Made by a program: the position numbers and the translations under genes. Under the pieces are notes generated by a model, which made no database searches, was not told where the DNA came from, and saw only the letters and a list, made by a program, of their open reading frames with translations. Positions 8,575 to 18,100 of a stretch of DNA of 64,000 bases are shown piece after piece. This DNA is from Oscillospiraceae bacterium (lineage in GTDB: Bacteria > Bacillota > Clostridia > Oscillospirales > Oscillospiraceae): the NCBI GenBank assembly GCA_017465625.1, contig JAFTVV010000022.1:62001-126000 (forward strand), read 5' to 3'. The stretch's first letter is position 1. Each line of letters starts with the position of its first letter.

Positions 8575-9716
8575 TAAACCACCTCAGTGTAGCTTCCTAA
8601 GTATTTGAATTCCTCACACAGGTCGTCCAATTCGCACATCAGCTGTACAAATTCTTCGGAATAGATGGAGGTTTCCAAGTCGAAATAGAACATAAACTCA
8701 AAATCTCTGTCTGGAATGGGACGGGATTCCAGCTTCAGCACATTGATGCCCAAAACGTACATTCTGGCAAGCACCTTGTACAGTGCACCGGGCTTGTGAG
8801 ACAAAATCATCATAATGCTGGTTTTATCGGAGCCGGGATAAATCTCTAAATTTTTGCTGATACAAATAAAACGGGTACGGTTATTGCCGGTATCCTGGAT
8901 ACTGTCGGACAGACAGGTGAGATTGTAAAGCTCCTGACAGTTGCGGCTGGAAATGGCGGCAATATCGGTTCTGCCGGATTCGGCCACGAATTTTGCGGCA
9001 ACAGCGGTGTTTTCCACAGGGATAATCTTCACACCGGGTAAGTTGTTCAAAAATGCAGAGCACTGGTTGATTGCCTGTTCATGGGAATATATTTCTTTAA
9101 TGCTTTCGATTTTTGCCCCTTTGTTGGCCAGAAGATGGTGGTCAATTTTCAAACGGAAGGTACGCACAATGGAGAAGTTGTGCCGAATCATCAGGTCATA
9201 TACCTTCTTAACAGAGCCGGCAGTGGAGTTTTCTATTGGCAGGATTCCGTATTGACAAAGTCCCTGTTCAATGGCATTGAAAACGCCTTCAAAGTTTTTG
9301 CAGTACATAATCATCGGTGCTTTGAAGATTTTTTCTGCGGCAATTTGGGCGTAAGCACCCTCTGTGCCCTGACAGGCGATCATCGGGGATTGGGGGAAAA
9401 GCTTCGGTGTGTGTTCAATGGAGTCTACAATCTGATGATGCAGAGGGGTAGACTGGTTGTTGAGCTTGCTTTGGTAACTGCGGCTCAGCTCAAAAATCAT
9501 AGAGTACAATACCCGTGTGTACTCTTCCATACCGTTGCCGGAAAGCTCTGCCACGCTTTGAAGCTTCTCACGCTCCCGGGAAGGAACGTAAATCGGCATA
9601 TTGTTTTCTTTTTTGTACTGGGCAACCTTTGCGGCAAGACCCATTCGTTCCACAAATAGCTCGACAAGCTGCTGATCAACGTTGTCAATTTGTGCTCGAA
9701 TCTCGTTTAATTCCAT
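8574..9716 (-). CDS. pheA: bifunctional chorismate mutase / prephenate dehydratase (P-protein)
   Basis: Makes phenylpyruvate from chorismate by way of prephenate. The 380 residues divide into an AroQ-type chorismate mutase helix bundle (about 1-88), a prephenate dehydratase domain from about 111 (ACQGTEGAYAQIAAEKIF, ENSTAGSV) and a C-terminal ACT domain from about 290. The ACT domain has KPGALYKVL and LESRP, the GALV and ESRP motifs that bind phenylalanine, so feedback inhibition by Phe is expected. It lies between aroC (14-base gap) and aroE/K (one-base overlap). An aromatic aminotransferase to finish the Phe and Tyr branches is not in the operon. Confidence 0.95.
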   Translation of the reverse strand: MELNEIRAQIDNVDQQLVELFVERMGLAAKVAQYKKENNMPIYVPSREREKLQSVAELSGNGMEEYTRVLYSMIFELSRSYQSKLNNQSTPLHHQIVDSIEHTPKLFPQSPMIACQGTEGAYAQIAAEKIFKAPMIMYCKNFEGVFNAIEQGLCQYGILPIENSTAGSVKKVYDLMIRHNFSIVRTFRLKIDHHLLANKGAKIESIKEIYSHEQAINQCSAFLNNLPGVKIIPVENTAVAAKFVAESGRTDIAAISSRNCQELYNLTCLSDSIQDTGNNRTRFICISKNLEIYPGSDKTSIMMILSHKPGALYKVLARMYVLGINVLKLESRPIPDRDFEFMFYFDLETSIYSEEFVQLMCELDDLCEEFKYLGSYTEVV

Positions 9717-9730
9717 AGTGTATCCCTCTT

Positions 9731-10807
9731 TTAGTAGTTGCTCAGCAGAGCATCAAATATTGCAATTGCGGCGGCGGCTTCCACGACCGGTACGGCACGG
9801 GGCACGATACAGGGGTCGTGCCGTCCCTCTACGGTCAAATCTTTTTCTTCCATAGAAGAAAGGCTGACAGATTGCTGCAGCTTTGCAATAGACGGTGTGG
9901 GTTTGATGCCCACACGGAAGATGATGGGCATACCGCTTGAAATGCCGCCTAAAATACCGCCGGCATTATTTGTAATGGTGCGAACGGTGTTGTTTTCAAT
10001 AGTGAATGCATCGTTATGCTGACTTCCAGGCATTCCGCAAGCATCAAAGCCGGCGCCGAAATCCACGCCCTTTACAGCGGGAATGGCATAAATTGCCTGG
10101 GCAATTTTGCCCTCCAGGCCGCCAAAGAGCGGACCGCCCAAACCGGCAGGCACACCCTCAATCACACACTCTATCACACCGCCCACACTGTCCCCGTCGG
10201 CTTTTGCGTCAGAGATGGCTTTCTTCATCTTTTCAGCCGCTTGCGCGCTGAATACAGGAAAATCAGGATCAGAAAATTGCAATTGCGGCCGCACAGGGTC
10301 AATCCGTGCAGGTATGTCCGATATACCTGCGATACTGCAAATATGACCTGTAACGGTAATGCCTCTTTGCTTCAGCCACTGGATGCAAAGACCGCCTGCA
10401 ATGCACAGGGGAGCAGTTAATCTTCCGGAAAAATGACCGCCGCCTGCTACATCCTGATAGCCTTTATATTTCACCTGTGCGGTGTAATCTGCGTGGCCGG
10501 GACGGGGGCAGTCGTACAAATTGGAATAATCCCTGGATTTGGTGTTGGTATTTTGAATAACTGCGGCAATGGGTGCACCGCAGGTATAGCCATTTACGAT
10601 ACCTGATAAAAACTCAGGGCAATCTGCTTCTGCTCTTGGAGTACTGTATGCTTGCTTGCCGGGTGCACGGCGCTGCATAAACACATTGAGCGCTTCAAGA
10701 TCTACGGAAAGTCCGGCAGGAACGCCATCCAGTGTCATACCGATGGCACTGCCATGCGACTGACCGAATATGGACAGCTTTAAATGTTCACCGTATACAC
10801 TACTCAT
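9731..10807 (-). CDS. aroC: chorismate synthase
   Basis: Produces chorismate from EPSP with reduced FMN as cofactor, the last shikimate step. The 358-residue protein contains LSIFGQSHGSAIGMTLDGVPAG at the start, RRAPGKQAYSTPR, the middle GGHFSGRLTAP and the C-terminal GRHDPCIVPRAVPVVEA, all typical of the family. I place the start at ATG 10807 because GGAGG lies 5 bases before it and the product begins MSSVYGEHLK like other AroC proteins; upstream in-frame codons lie inside aroA. It overlaps the aroA 3' end by 8 bases. Confidence 0.96.
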   Translation of the reverse strand: MSSVYGEHLKLSIFGQSHGSAIGMTLDGVPAGLSVDLEALNVFMQRRAPGKQAYSTPRAEADCPEFLSGIVNGYTCGAPIAAVIQNTNTKSRDYSNLYDCPRPGHADYTAQVKYKGYQDVAGGGHFSGRLTAPLCIAGGLCIQWLKQRGITVTGHICSIAGISDIPARIDPVRPQLQFSDPDFPVFSAQAAEKMKKAISDAKADGDSVGGVIECVIEGVPAGLGGPLFGGLEGKIAQAIYAIPAVKGVDFGAGFDACGMPGSQHNDAFTIENNTVRTITNNAGGILGGISSGMPIIFRVGIKPTPSIAKLQQSVSLSSMEEKDLTVEGRHDPCIVPRAVPVVEAAAAIAIFDALLSNY

Positions 10808-11981
10808 AATGACCTCCCAGTAATTGATAGTCTTCCCAAAACTTCTTATAGGATTTGCGCACACATTGCGCACCAAGGATGCGTACCGGACCGCTTGCAA
10901 CCGTTGCGGCAATGGCGGCGGCCATGGCAATACGGTGATCGCCCACTGAATCAATGGTGCAGGCTTGATATTTGGCTGGATAAACGGTTAACGTGTCCGC
11001 GGTAGCCGTGGCTTTTGCGCCCAATGCGTGAAGCATTTGGCAAACGGCATCTACACGGTCGGATTCCTTTAAGCGCAACCGTCCGATGTGATGAAACACA
11101 GCGCCCTTTTGTGCACCTGCAATCACCGCAAGAATGGGCACTAAATCCGGAATATCTCTGCAGTCAATGGAAGCTTTTTTATGCAGTGCAGGTGCAAGAC
11201 GGTGAATTGCGCAGTCCCCCTGCTTGGAATCGGTGTTTAATCCGCAGATGTGAATAGAGCTTCCCAGCTGGTTTGCTCCGTACCAAAAGGCGCTGTTGCT
11301 CCAGTCACCCTCGACGGTAATATCGCCCGGCGTGTGATACGAAACTGTTGGCGAAAATTCGTATCCGTCTGCAGAAACGCCGAAAAGAGAAAGCGCATCT
11401 TCGGTAATATCGATGTAAGGCTTCGATTCCAATTGACCGGTGACGGTTAATTTGCTGTTTCCGATGATGGACAGGGCAAACAGCAGACCGGTTATAAATT
11501 GACTGGAAATACTGCCGTCAATGGTGTAGTGACCGCTGTGCAGCTTTCCGGAGCACGAAATGGTGTTTTTGGTTGGACGGGACAAAACAGCGCCCATTCT
11601 TTGAAGCTCTTCCCACAGCGGAGACAAGGGCCTTTCCGGCAGTCTTCCTTCCATAATAAAGGTGGCTTCAACACCCAGAGCGGCAACCACAGGGAGCAAA
11701 AAACGCAGCGTTGATCCGCTTTCGCGGCAATATAGAAATGCGCTTTTTGGAAGCTGATTGATCGGTTCTACCCAATAGCCCCCTTCGATGGATGTAATGT
11801 GCGCCCCCAAGGCGTTGAGACAGTCTGCTGTTGCTTCAATGTCATCATTGGTGGATGGACAATATAGATGAAACGGCGCATCGGATAATGCACCGCATAT
11901 TAAAAGGCGGTGTGCCTGTGATTTGGATGGAATGGATTGGATTGTGCCGTTTAAAAGCCGTGGATATACGGTGATGTCCAT
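10800..11981 (-). CDS. aroA: 3-phosphoshikimate 1-carboxyvinyltransferase (EPSP synthase)
   Basis: Condenses shikimate-3-phosphate with phosphoenolpyruvate. At 393 residues it is somewhat shorter than the usual 420-430. Family marks are NGTIQSIPSKSQAHRLLICGALSD at the N-terminus, the substrate loop SGSTLRFLLPV, the ISSQFITGLLFAL segment and LRLKESDRVDAVCQML near the C-terminus. Start ATG 11981 gives MDITVYPR and sits one base after the aroB stop, so translation is likely coupled; in-frame codons further upstream lie inside aroB. Confidence 0.95.
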   Translation of the reverse strand: MDITVYPRLLNGTIQSIPSKSQAHRLLICGALSDAPFHLYCPSTNDDIEATADCLNALGAHITSIEGGYWVEPINQLPKSAFLYCRESGSTLRFLLPVVAALGVEATFIMEGRLPERPLSPLWEELQRMGAVLSRPTKNTISCSGKLHSGHYTIDGSISSQFITGLLFALSIIGNSKLTVTGQLESKPYIDITEDALSLFGVSADGYEFSPTVSYHTPGDITVEGDWSNSAFWYGANQLGSSIHICGLNTDSKQGDCAIHRLAPALHKKASIDCRDIPDLVPILAVIAGAQKGAVFHHIGRLRLKESDRVDAVCQMLHALGAKATATADTLTVYPAKYQACTIDSVGDHRIAMAAAIAATVASGPVRILGAQCVRKSYKKFWEDYQLLGGHYE

Positions 11982-11982
11982 T

Positions 11983-13035
11983 TTAAAGACCTGCCTCAAT
12001 GATGGAATGTACCCGATAGATGGGTGTGGGCATAATTGCACAATTGCCGATTTTATGGGGAATAATCAGATTTACGGTTTTTCCGGATCGTTTTTTATCG
12101 GAAAGGGCACTTTCAAAAAGAAGATCGGCAGGATAATCGGTAGAGCAGGGGAGGCAGAAGCGCTTTAAAACATCGCAAAGAAGTGTATAAACTGCCTCAT
12201 CGCATTCCCCAATGGAAGATGCGGCTTTTGTGATGATGGCCATACCGGCGGCCACTGCCTGACCGTGAGAAATTGTATAGTTGCTGGCAGCTTCAATGCC
12301 GTGACCGATGGTGTGCCCTAAATTCAGTTTTTGCCGTTCGCCCCGGTCAAACTCGTCCTGGCAAACCACGTTTGCTTTCAGTTCGATGCAACGGGCAATG
12401 ACATATTCTTTGGAGAATTCTACTGCGTACTCTGCCAGATGTTCAAATAAAGCGCAGTCGTAAAGGACACCGTACTTAATTACCTCGGCACAGCCGTCCT
12501 GAAATACTTCGGGAGAAAGGGTGTCCAGGGTGCAAAGATCGCAAAGCACCACTTTGGGCTGGTAAAAAGCACCCACAAGATTTTTGCCTGTTTGCAGGTC
12601 GATGGCGGTCTTGCCGCCAACGGAGGAATCCACCATCGCCAGCAATGAGGTAGGAATCTGCACATAGGAAATTCCTCTAAGATATGTAGCAGCGGCAAAG
12701 CCTGTAATATCGCCCACAACGCCACCGCCTAAAGCGATCAAAAGGTCGCTTCTGGTGATTTTATTGACGGCAAGAAACTCCAAGATTTCAATATACGTTT
12801 TGGCGTTTTTGGATGATTCACCTGCGGGGAAAACAAAGGAGAAAACCTGATATCCACTGTTTTTCAGAGCATCAGACAATATGCTGCCGTACAAAGGGAA
12901 AACATTGGAATCGCTGATAATGACGCAGGTGGAGGGATTGCAGACGCGCTGGATGTAAGTGCCTGCGCTTTCAATCAGTTGCTTGCCAATAATGACTTCA
13001 TAAGGTGATGAAGCATTCACAGTTATGGTTTTCAT
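11983..13035 (-). CDS. aroB: 3-dehydroquinate synthase
   Basis: Cyclises DAHP to 3-dehydroquinate using NAD and a divalent metal. The 350-residue protein shows the NAD-binding GGGVVGDITGFAAATYLRG, the SSVGGKTAIDLQTGKN substrate loop and a metal-binding LNLGHTIGHGIE helix. Its start overlaps the tyrA stop by four bases. It is the third gene of the operon although it performs the second pathway step. Confidence 0.96.
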   Translation of the reverse strand: MKTITVNASSPYEVIIGKQLIESAGTYIQRVCNPSTCVIISDSNVFPLYGSILSDALKNSGYQVFSFVFPAGESSKNAKTYIEILEFLAVNKITRSDLLIALGGGVVGDITGFAAATYLRGISYVQIPTSLLAMVDSSVGGKTAIDLQTGKNLVGAFYQPKVVLCDLCTLDTLSPEVFQDGCAEVIKYGVLYDCALFEHLAEYAVEFSKEYVIARCIELKANVVCQDEFDRGERQKLNLGHTIGHGIEAASNYTISHGQAVAAGMAIITKAASSIGECDEAVYTLLCDVLKRFCLPCSTDYPADLLFESALSDKKRSGKTVNLIIPHKIGNCAIMPTPIYRVHSIIEAGL

Positions 13036-13862
13036 CCGTCAACCTCTTCCTTGCGTTTTCTGCCCTCATCCAAAAGGGCAATCAGATCTTGTTCGTTATT
13101 GGAGGCAATGGCCTCTTTATATTTTGTAAGGTTATGGATATATAGGTCAATTTCCTTCAAGATGTTCTCTCTGTTGGAAAGAAACAGCTCTGCCCACATC
13201 TGCGGATTCAGCCAGGCCACTCTGGTAAGATCTTTATAACTGCCTGCTGAAAAACCCTTATGGTCCAAGGCGGTAGGGGATTTAATATAGGCGTTGCTGA
13301 TGATGTGGGGCATCTGAGAAGTGAAGGCAATCATACTGTCGTGCTCCTGTGCGGTGGTAACGGAAAAAGAACCGAAACCGCAGGGTGCAAGAAGCATTTT
13401 CAGATTGCTTAAAAGCTCCGGGTCATCATACCGGGGCGGCACAAGCACCATTGGCGCACCCTGAAACAGATTGGAGCGACTGTATTTAAAGCCTGAAAAA
13501 TGAGAGCCTGCCATCGGGTGACCGCCAACAAAGGTAAAACCGTGCTGTTTTGCAAGGCGAAAACCGCTATTGCAAATTTCAGTTTTGATACCACAGCAGT
13601 CGATTACGGTACAGCTATTGCGGCAGTATTGTGCGTGTTCCTCCAACCAACGGATGGCGGCACCGGTGTAAACAGCCAGCAGGATCAAATCGCAGGAGGG
13701 GACGGTTTCAATGTTGAGTTTACCGTGGGAGATGCCTGCAAGCTCTGCAAAATCCGCAGTGGAAGTATCCTTGTCGTGCACATAGACGGTGTGTCCTGCC
13801 TTGCTGTAGGCCCGTGCTAAAGAGCCGCCGATCAGACCCAAACCCAAAATGCCAACATTCAT
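13032..13862 (-). CDS. tyrA: prephenate dehydrogenase
   Basis: Oxidatively decarboxylates prephenate to 4-hydroxyphenylpyruvate for tyrosine. The 276-residue protein begins with a Rossmann loop (GLGLIGGSLA, residues 6-15) with Asp at the end of the second strand (VHDKD), which favours NAD. GGHPMAGSHFSG is the family substrate motif with the catalytic His. No ACT domain is present at the C-terminus, unlike many Firmicute TyrA proteins, so Tyr feedback may act elsewhere. Four-base overlaps link it to aroF before and aroB after. Confidence 0.94.
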   Translation of the reverse strand: MNVGILGLGLIGGSLARAYSKAGHTVYVHDKDTSTADFAELAGISHGKLNIETVPSCDLILLAVYTGAAIRWLEEHAQYCRNSCTVIDCCGIKTEICNSGFRLAKQHGFTFVGGHPMAGSHFSGFKYSRSNLFQGAPMVLVPPRYDDPELLSNLKMLLAPCGFGSFSVTTAQEHDSMIAFTSQMPHIISNAYIKSPTALDHKGFSAGSYKDLTRVAWLNPQMWAELFLSNRENILKEIDLYIHNLTKYKEAIASNNEQDLIALLDEGRKRKEEVDG

Positions 13863-14860
13863 CGAATGGCCTCCCGAACACGCTGTATTTTTTGATTCAG
13901 TGTGCTAAACTGTGCAGGTGTCAGGGACTGAGCGCCGTCACACAAGGCACAGGAGGGATTGTTGTGGACTTCAACCATAATGCCGTCTGCCTCCGATGCG
14001 GCGGCGGCAACTGCCATAGAGGGGACTAAGGACGCTCTTCCTGTTGCGTGGCTGGGATCAACCACAACAGGCAGATGAGTGATTTCGTGCAACACCGGCA
14101 CAGCGGACAGATCCAACGTGTTACGGGTATAGTGTTCGTATGTGCGGATGCCGCGCTCACAGAGGATGATATTCTCATTGCCCTCACTCATAATGTATTC
14201 AGCGCTCATCAGCAATTCCTGCAATGTGTTTGCAAGACCACGCTTGAGCAAAATTGGCTTATTGGTTTTGCCCAATTCCTGCAAAAGATCAAAGTTTTGC
14301 ATATTCCGCGCACCAACCTGGATAATATCCACATCCTGAAAAAGGTCTAAGGAGCGCGCGTTCATAATTTCTGTAATAATGGGCAACCCACTGGCTTTTT
14401 TTGCTTCCAAAAGCATTTTGATACCCACATCCTTCAGACCCTGAAATGCGTAGGGAGAGGTACGTGGCTTGAATGCGCCGCCGCGAAGAATATTTGCACC
14501 GGCCTGTTTGACGGCAAGAGCAACCTGGATAATTTGTTCTTCACTTTCCACGGAGCAAGGTCCTGCGATCATGGCAAAGTGGCCGCCGCCGATTTTTACA
14601 TCCCCCACGGAAATGACCGTATCCTCCGGATGAAAATTCCGGCTTGCCTGTTTAAAGGGTTCGGAAATGCGGCGAACGCTGGAGACAATTTCCAGGCTGT
14701 TCAGCAGCTCCATATCTACACGGCTGGTATCACCGATCAGTCCGAAAATGGTTTTTTCTTTGCCTTCGGATACGTGCACATCCAGTCCCATATTTTTGAG
14801 CCAGTTTAGCAGATGCTCCTTCTGTTGCGGTGTAGTATCACTTTTTAATACAGCAATCAT
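13859..14860 (-). CDS. aroF: 3-deoxy-7-phosphoheptulonate (DAHP) synthase, type I-beta
   Basis: Catalyses the first shikimate step from phosphoenolpyruvate and erythrose-4-phosphate. The 333-residue protein has an N-terminal ferredoxin-like regulatory domain (about 1-70), then the TIM barrel with IAGPCSVESEEQ, GGAFKPRTSPYAFQG and VDPSHATG. This is the I-beta architecture in which the N-terminal domain gives feedback control, commonly by Tyr or Phe; which one applies here is not visible. Start ATG 14860 follows AGGAGA about 10 bases upstream. It is the first enzyme gene of the operon and lies just behind an intrinsic terminator and leader peptide. Confidence 0.95.
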   Translation of the reverse strand: MIAVLKSDTTPQQKEHLLNWLKNMGLDVHVSEGKEKTIFGLIGDTSRVDMELLNSLEIVSSVRRISEPFKQASRNFHPEDTVISVGDVKIGGGHFAMIAGPCSVESEEQIIQVALAVKQAGANILRGGAFKPRTSPYAFQGLKDVGIKMLLEAKKASGLPIITEIMNARSLDLFQDVDIIQVGARNMQNFDLLQELGKTNKPILLKRGLANTLQELLMSAEYIMSEGNENIILCERGIRTYEHYTRNTLDLSAVPVLHEITHLPVVVDPSHATGRASLVPSMAVAAAASEADGIMVEVHNNPSCALCDGAQSLTPAQFSTLNQKIQRVREAIR

Positions 14861-14873
14861 AGTGAATTCTCCT

Positions 14874-14910
14874 AAAAAACAATGCCGCACAGATTGTAAT
14901 CTGTGCGGCA
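14874..14910 (-). terminator. attenuator terminator in the aro operon leader
   Basis: On the minus strand a perfect 13-bp stem (14898-14910 with 14883-14895) is followed by ATT-G-TTTTTT ending about 14 bases before the aroF start. An intrinsic terminator placed before the ribosome site of the first structural gene is the mark of transcription attenuation. Confidence 0.88.
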
Positions 14911-15045
14911 GGTGATTATATACGCATTACCGATAATATGCAGCACAAATTACTATTACTTTCTTTTTGCAAAAAAGTAATAGCCATAAAAATACTGTGC
15001 ACTTGCGTTGCAGTTTTTCATAGTAATACCTCGTTGGTAAGTTTA
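14901..15045 (-). promoter_or_regulatory. attenuation leader with alternative hairpins
   Basis: Four regions can be read on the minus strand. Region 1 (14974-14983) lies in the Tyr/Phe codons and pairs perfectly with region 2 at the stop codon (14953-14962). Just after it TTGTGCTGCA (14939-14948) can pair with TGCCGCACAG (14901-14910), the 5' arm of the terminator, with 9 of 10 pairs. That would be the antiterminator. So starvation for Tyr or Phe is predicted to favour read-through, and plenty to favour termination. The pairing partners are seen; the switching is inferred from the classic leader-peptide mechanism. Confidence 0.8.
14956..15021 (-). CDS. aromatic-rich leader peptide of the aro operon
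   Basis: A 21-codon frame with a good ribosome site (GAGGT, 7 bases before ATG) sits between the operon promoter and the attenuator terminator. Residues 10-17 read YFYGYYFF: seven of eight are Tyr or Phe. The codons TAT TAC TTT within this run form the 5' arm of a perfect 10-bp hairpin (14974-14983) whose 3' arm (14953-14962) covers the last codon and the stop. A ribosome stalled for lack of charged tRNA-Tyr or tRNA-Phe would open this hairpin. It is too short for routine gene callers. The peptide itself probably has no function after translation. Confidence 0.88.
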   Translation of the reverse strand: MKNCNASAQYFYGYYFFAKRK

Positions 15046-15050
15046 GGGCA

Positions 15051-15079
15051 AGTATAGCATAGTTTGTCGGTTATTGCAA
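15051..15079 (-). promoter_or_regulatory. promoter of the aro operon
   Basis: Reading leftward: -35 TTGCAA (15074-15079), 17-base spacer, -10 TATACT (15051-15056). The -35 begins 23 bases after the stop of the pseudokinase gene and I see no terminator between them, so some read-through from that gene is possible. Confidence 0.7.
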
Positions 15080-15101
15080 GGGGAAATTTGTGTTTCCTAA
15101 G

Positions 15102-18100
15102 TTAATAGGACACGATGTTAAAGCTCTGTGTGGTCACGAATTGTCCGTTGAAATAGATGCTAACCGTATACTTTCCGGCATCGGCAGGCATAAACGGCAT
15201 ATCCAGTTCGCAGTAATTTTTGTACCACATATTGGTCCAGGCTGTTTTCACAGAGGAAATGTCGATGATGCTTCCGTCCTCGCCCTTCACAACATAGGAA
15301 ATGTAGAAATCATCATAGTTTTTGCCGTAAACCTTATTCAGGAATACAACAAAGGATGCCTTCTGTCCTGCGCTGAATCTGGTGGTGTAATCAGAGCCCT
15401 TCACATCGCTGTGCACCCAGTCTGCTTTGGCAGGTGTCTTGCACATAGAGAATTGCAGGTTGCCATTGTTGACTGCGTCACCGCCGTATACAGCGGAGAA
15501 GTTGACAGCGTCAGGGGTAGTGTATGTATAAAGGGGACAGGCAACAGCGGAGTCGTCTGCGGCTTTAATCACAATTTTGTATACTGTCGCAGGAATAACA
15601 GGGAGAATGGAAACGCTGTTTTCACTGCAGGCTTGGGTGAACTCTGTGGGGCAATCGCCTGCGGTGTAGTGTACCACCCAACCGCCATCGGGGATCGTGG
15701 TTGCTTCCCAGGAAAGCTTGAGAACACCTGTTGTGGAGCTGTCTGCCTGAATGTTTTTCACGGTGACGGCATTGGCACCAATAGAAACAGATTGCTTCAT
15801 ACTTTGACCGACTGCAATGACATCCACACTGTAGGCTTTTGTCGTATCCAGGTCGGTAAAGGTGGCGGTAGTTTCGGCAGTTTCGATAGACTTTTTGAAT
15901 CCGGCATCATTGGTGCAAATCACAGTCCAACCGGTCACAGTAAACTCCTCAGGGGCGGTCCATTGCGCAGTTAAAGCATTTCCTTCAAAACTGGAAATGT
16001 GCAGGTCGCTGGCCTGAATCAGATCTGTTGTGGTAAAGGAAATGGGGGCACTTTCCACAAGATACAAATCCTCAACGGGGGTAATGACGCCTGTGTAAAC
16101 AACATCCTTTTCCAGTCCCATCAAGGTATGTGTATGACCTGCAAAGGTAACGGTCTGCTCCTGCGTATCGCCTTCAGCCTTGTAGGTCAGCACCCAATGC
16201 TCGGAGTCGGGACCTTCAACGTTAAAGCTGATTACCGCACTGCCAAGCATATTGCCCGTTACGACGGTGCAGTCGATGATTTCCGTTTCAGCCGGAGAAT
16301 GGTATGTATCTGTAATATCGCCGTTAATACCGTGGAAACCGTTTACGCCCACAGTAATGGTGTATTCGGTATCCGGTGCCAGACCGGAGAATTCAACCAT
16401 ACCGTTAATAAGAGGAACAACAGTTTTTGTTCCGTCAGAGGCGGTACAGGTAACATTGAAAAGGCTGTCCTCCGCCTCAGAAGTTACAAACACAGTCAGC
16501 CGATCCTGTTTTCCCTCTAACTGAATATCATCAACGGTTTTCATATAGTAGAATTTGTAGAAGCAGAATGCACCGGCCGCCAGCAAAAGCACAATCAACA
16601 CGGCAAGTAAAATTTTAAGAACAGGGGAACGGCGGCGCGGCTCTTCCTCGCCTTCGTCATATTCATTGGGATCGTCTGCAGAGTCCTCTGCAGAATCCTC
16701 AGCAGAATCATCCTGCGGTATTTCATCCACATCGTCAGCAGGTGTCTCTTCACTGCATTCGGTGATCTCGGTGGCAAGTGCTGCTTCCAGCTCTGCGATA
16801 TCTGATGGCTCAGCAGGAACGACGGGACTGGGCACTTCCAGTGCCGCAAGGGCATCGGCCTGTGCGATGATTGCATCAATATCATTTTCATCATCCGATT
16901 CGATGATGGGTGCATCTTCGGATTCGGTCTCGTCCATTTCCTCCCCATCGTCTTCGGCAGCAGCCTCTTCTGCAGTCTCCTCGGCAGGAACATCATCATC
17001 GGCAGCATCGACGGAAGCTTCATCCTGAGAGGAAAGCGCATCAGTAACCAAAGCAGAGATCTCTGCAATGGAATCGTCCACTTCGGGATCTTCTTCTGCG
17101 GGAGCATCAGTCAGTTGTTCTGTATCTTCACAGACAGGTTCTTCATCAATGGAAGCGTCTGATTCCGGTTCAGCATCCGTCACGGAAGCCTCCTCGGCTA
17201 CAGGCTCATCCTCAACATCTGCAACAAGGGCCGCAATGCTTTGAATTTCTCTGTCTGCTTCCTGTTCATCAGAAGCAGAAATCTCAGGCTCTACAGGGGC
17301 AGGAGGCACAATGGGCAGATCTTCTGCGCCATTTTTCTGCATATAGTTTACCAGTGCCTGACCCATTTGGGCAGGATCTTCCCAACGGTCTTCGGGATTT
17401 TTGCTGCAGGCCTTCACAATGATGGCTGCAAGCTCTTCGTCTGCATATTGGGGGGCAGGGGGCACATCTGCATCAACAGAGGGAAGAACACCACCGTTAT
17501 ACACACTGTATAAAATTGCACCCAACGCATAAATGTCTATAGAGGTGTTGGGGGTAGCAAAGGCATCCTTCATTTCCGGTGCAGTATAGTCACTGATATA
17601 TTGGCTGGGGATGGTGGCATATTTCAGGTTGCCCATATTTAAAAAGCCCAGGTCGCTGATTTTAAATTCACCGTTGGGGGTGAGGTAAATGTTGTTGGGC
17701 TTCAGGTTTACAAAAAGATAGCCATTACGACGGCAGGCCATCAGTGCGGAACAAATGTCCATACCCAGATTGATGGCGTCCAGCTGTGTGAACGGTCTTT
17801 TGGTAAACTGTCTCTCCAGAGAGCGCCTGTAAGGGGAGAGCATATAAATATCAAAGCCTAAACCGTCCTCAGAGGGTTCCAGCTGGTAACCATCACAAGG
17901 CATAAAGCCTTCGTGACGGGAAAGGGCCTGAAGTGTTTCAATTTCGGTAATGGTTTCGATGGAGCGCTCCTGAAAATAATGACGAATGGAGTCATCATCG
18001 GAGACAACGCCTGCAAGCTTCAATGCATCGACCTGCGTCTGTGACGGAGGAAGAGAAATAACTTTAACAATATATTTATCACCGGTATCCTTATGCATCG

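Noticed and set aside
15090..15974. A long plus-strand frame antisense to the pseudokinase
   Set aside because: Shadow of the real minus-strand gene, without a ribosome site or a recognisable domain.
16666..17028. A plus-strand frame opposite the acidic linker of the pseudokinase
   Set aside because: Its Ser/Ala-rich low-complexity product is the antisense reading of Asp/Glu/Ala codons; no ribosome site.
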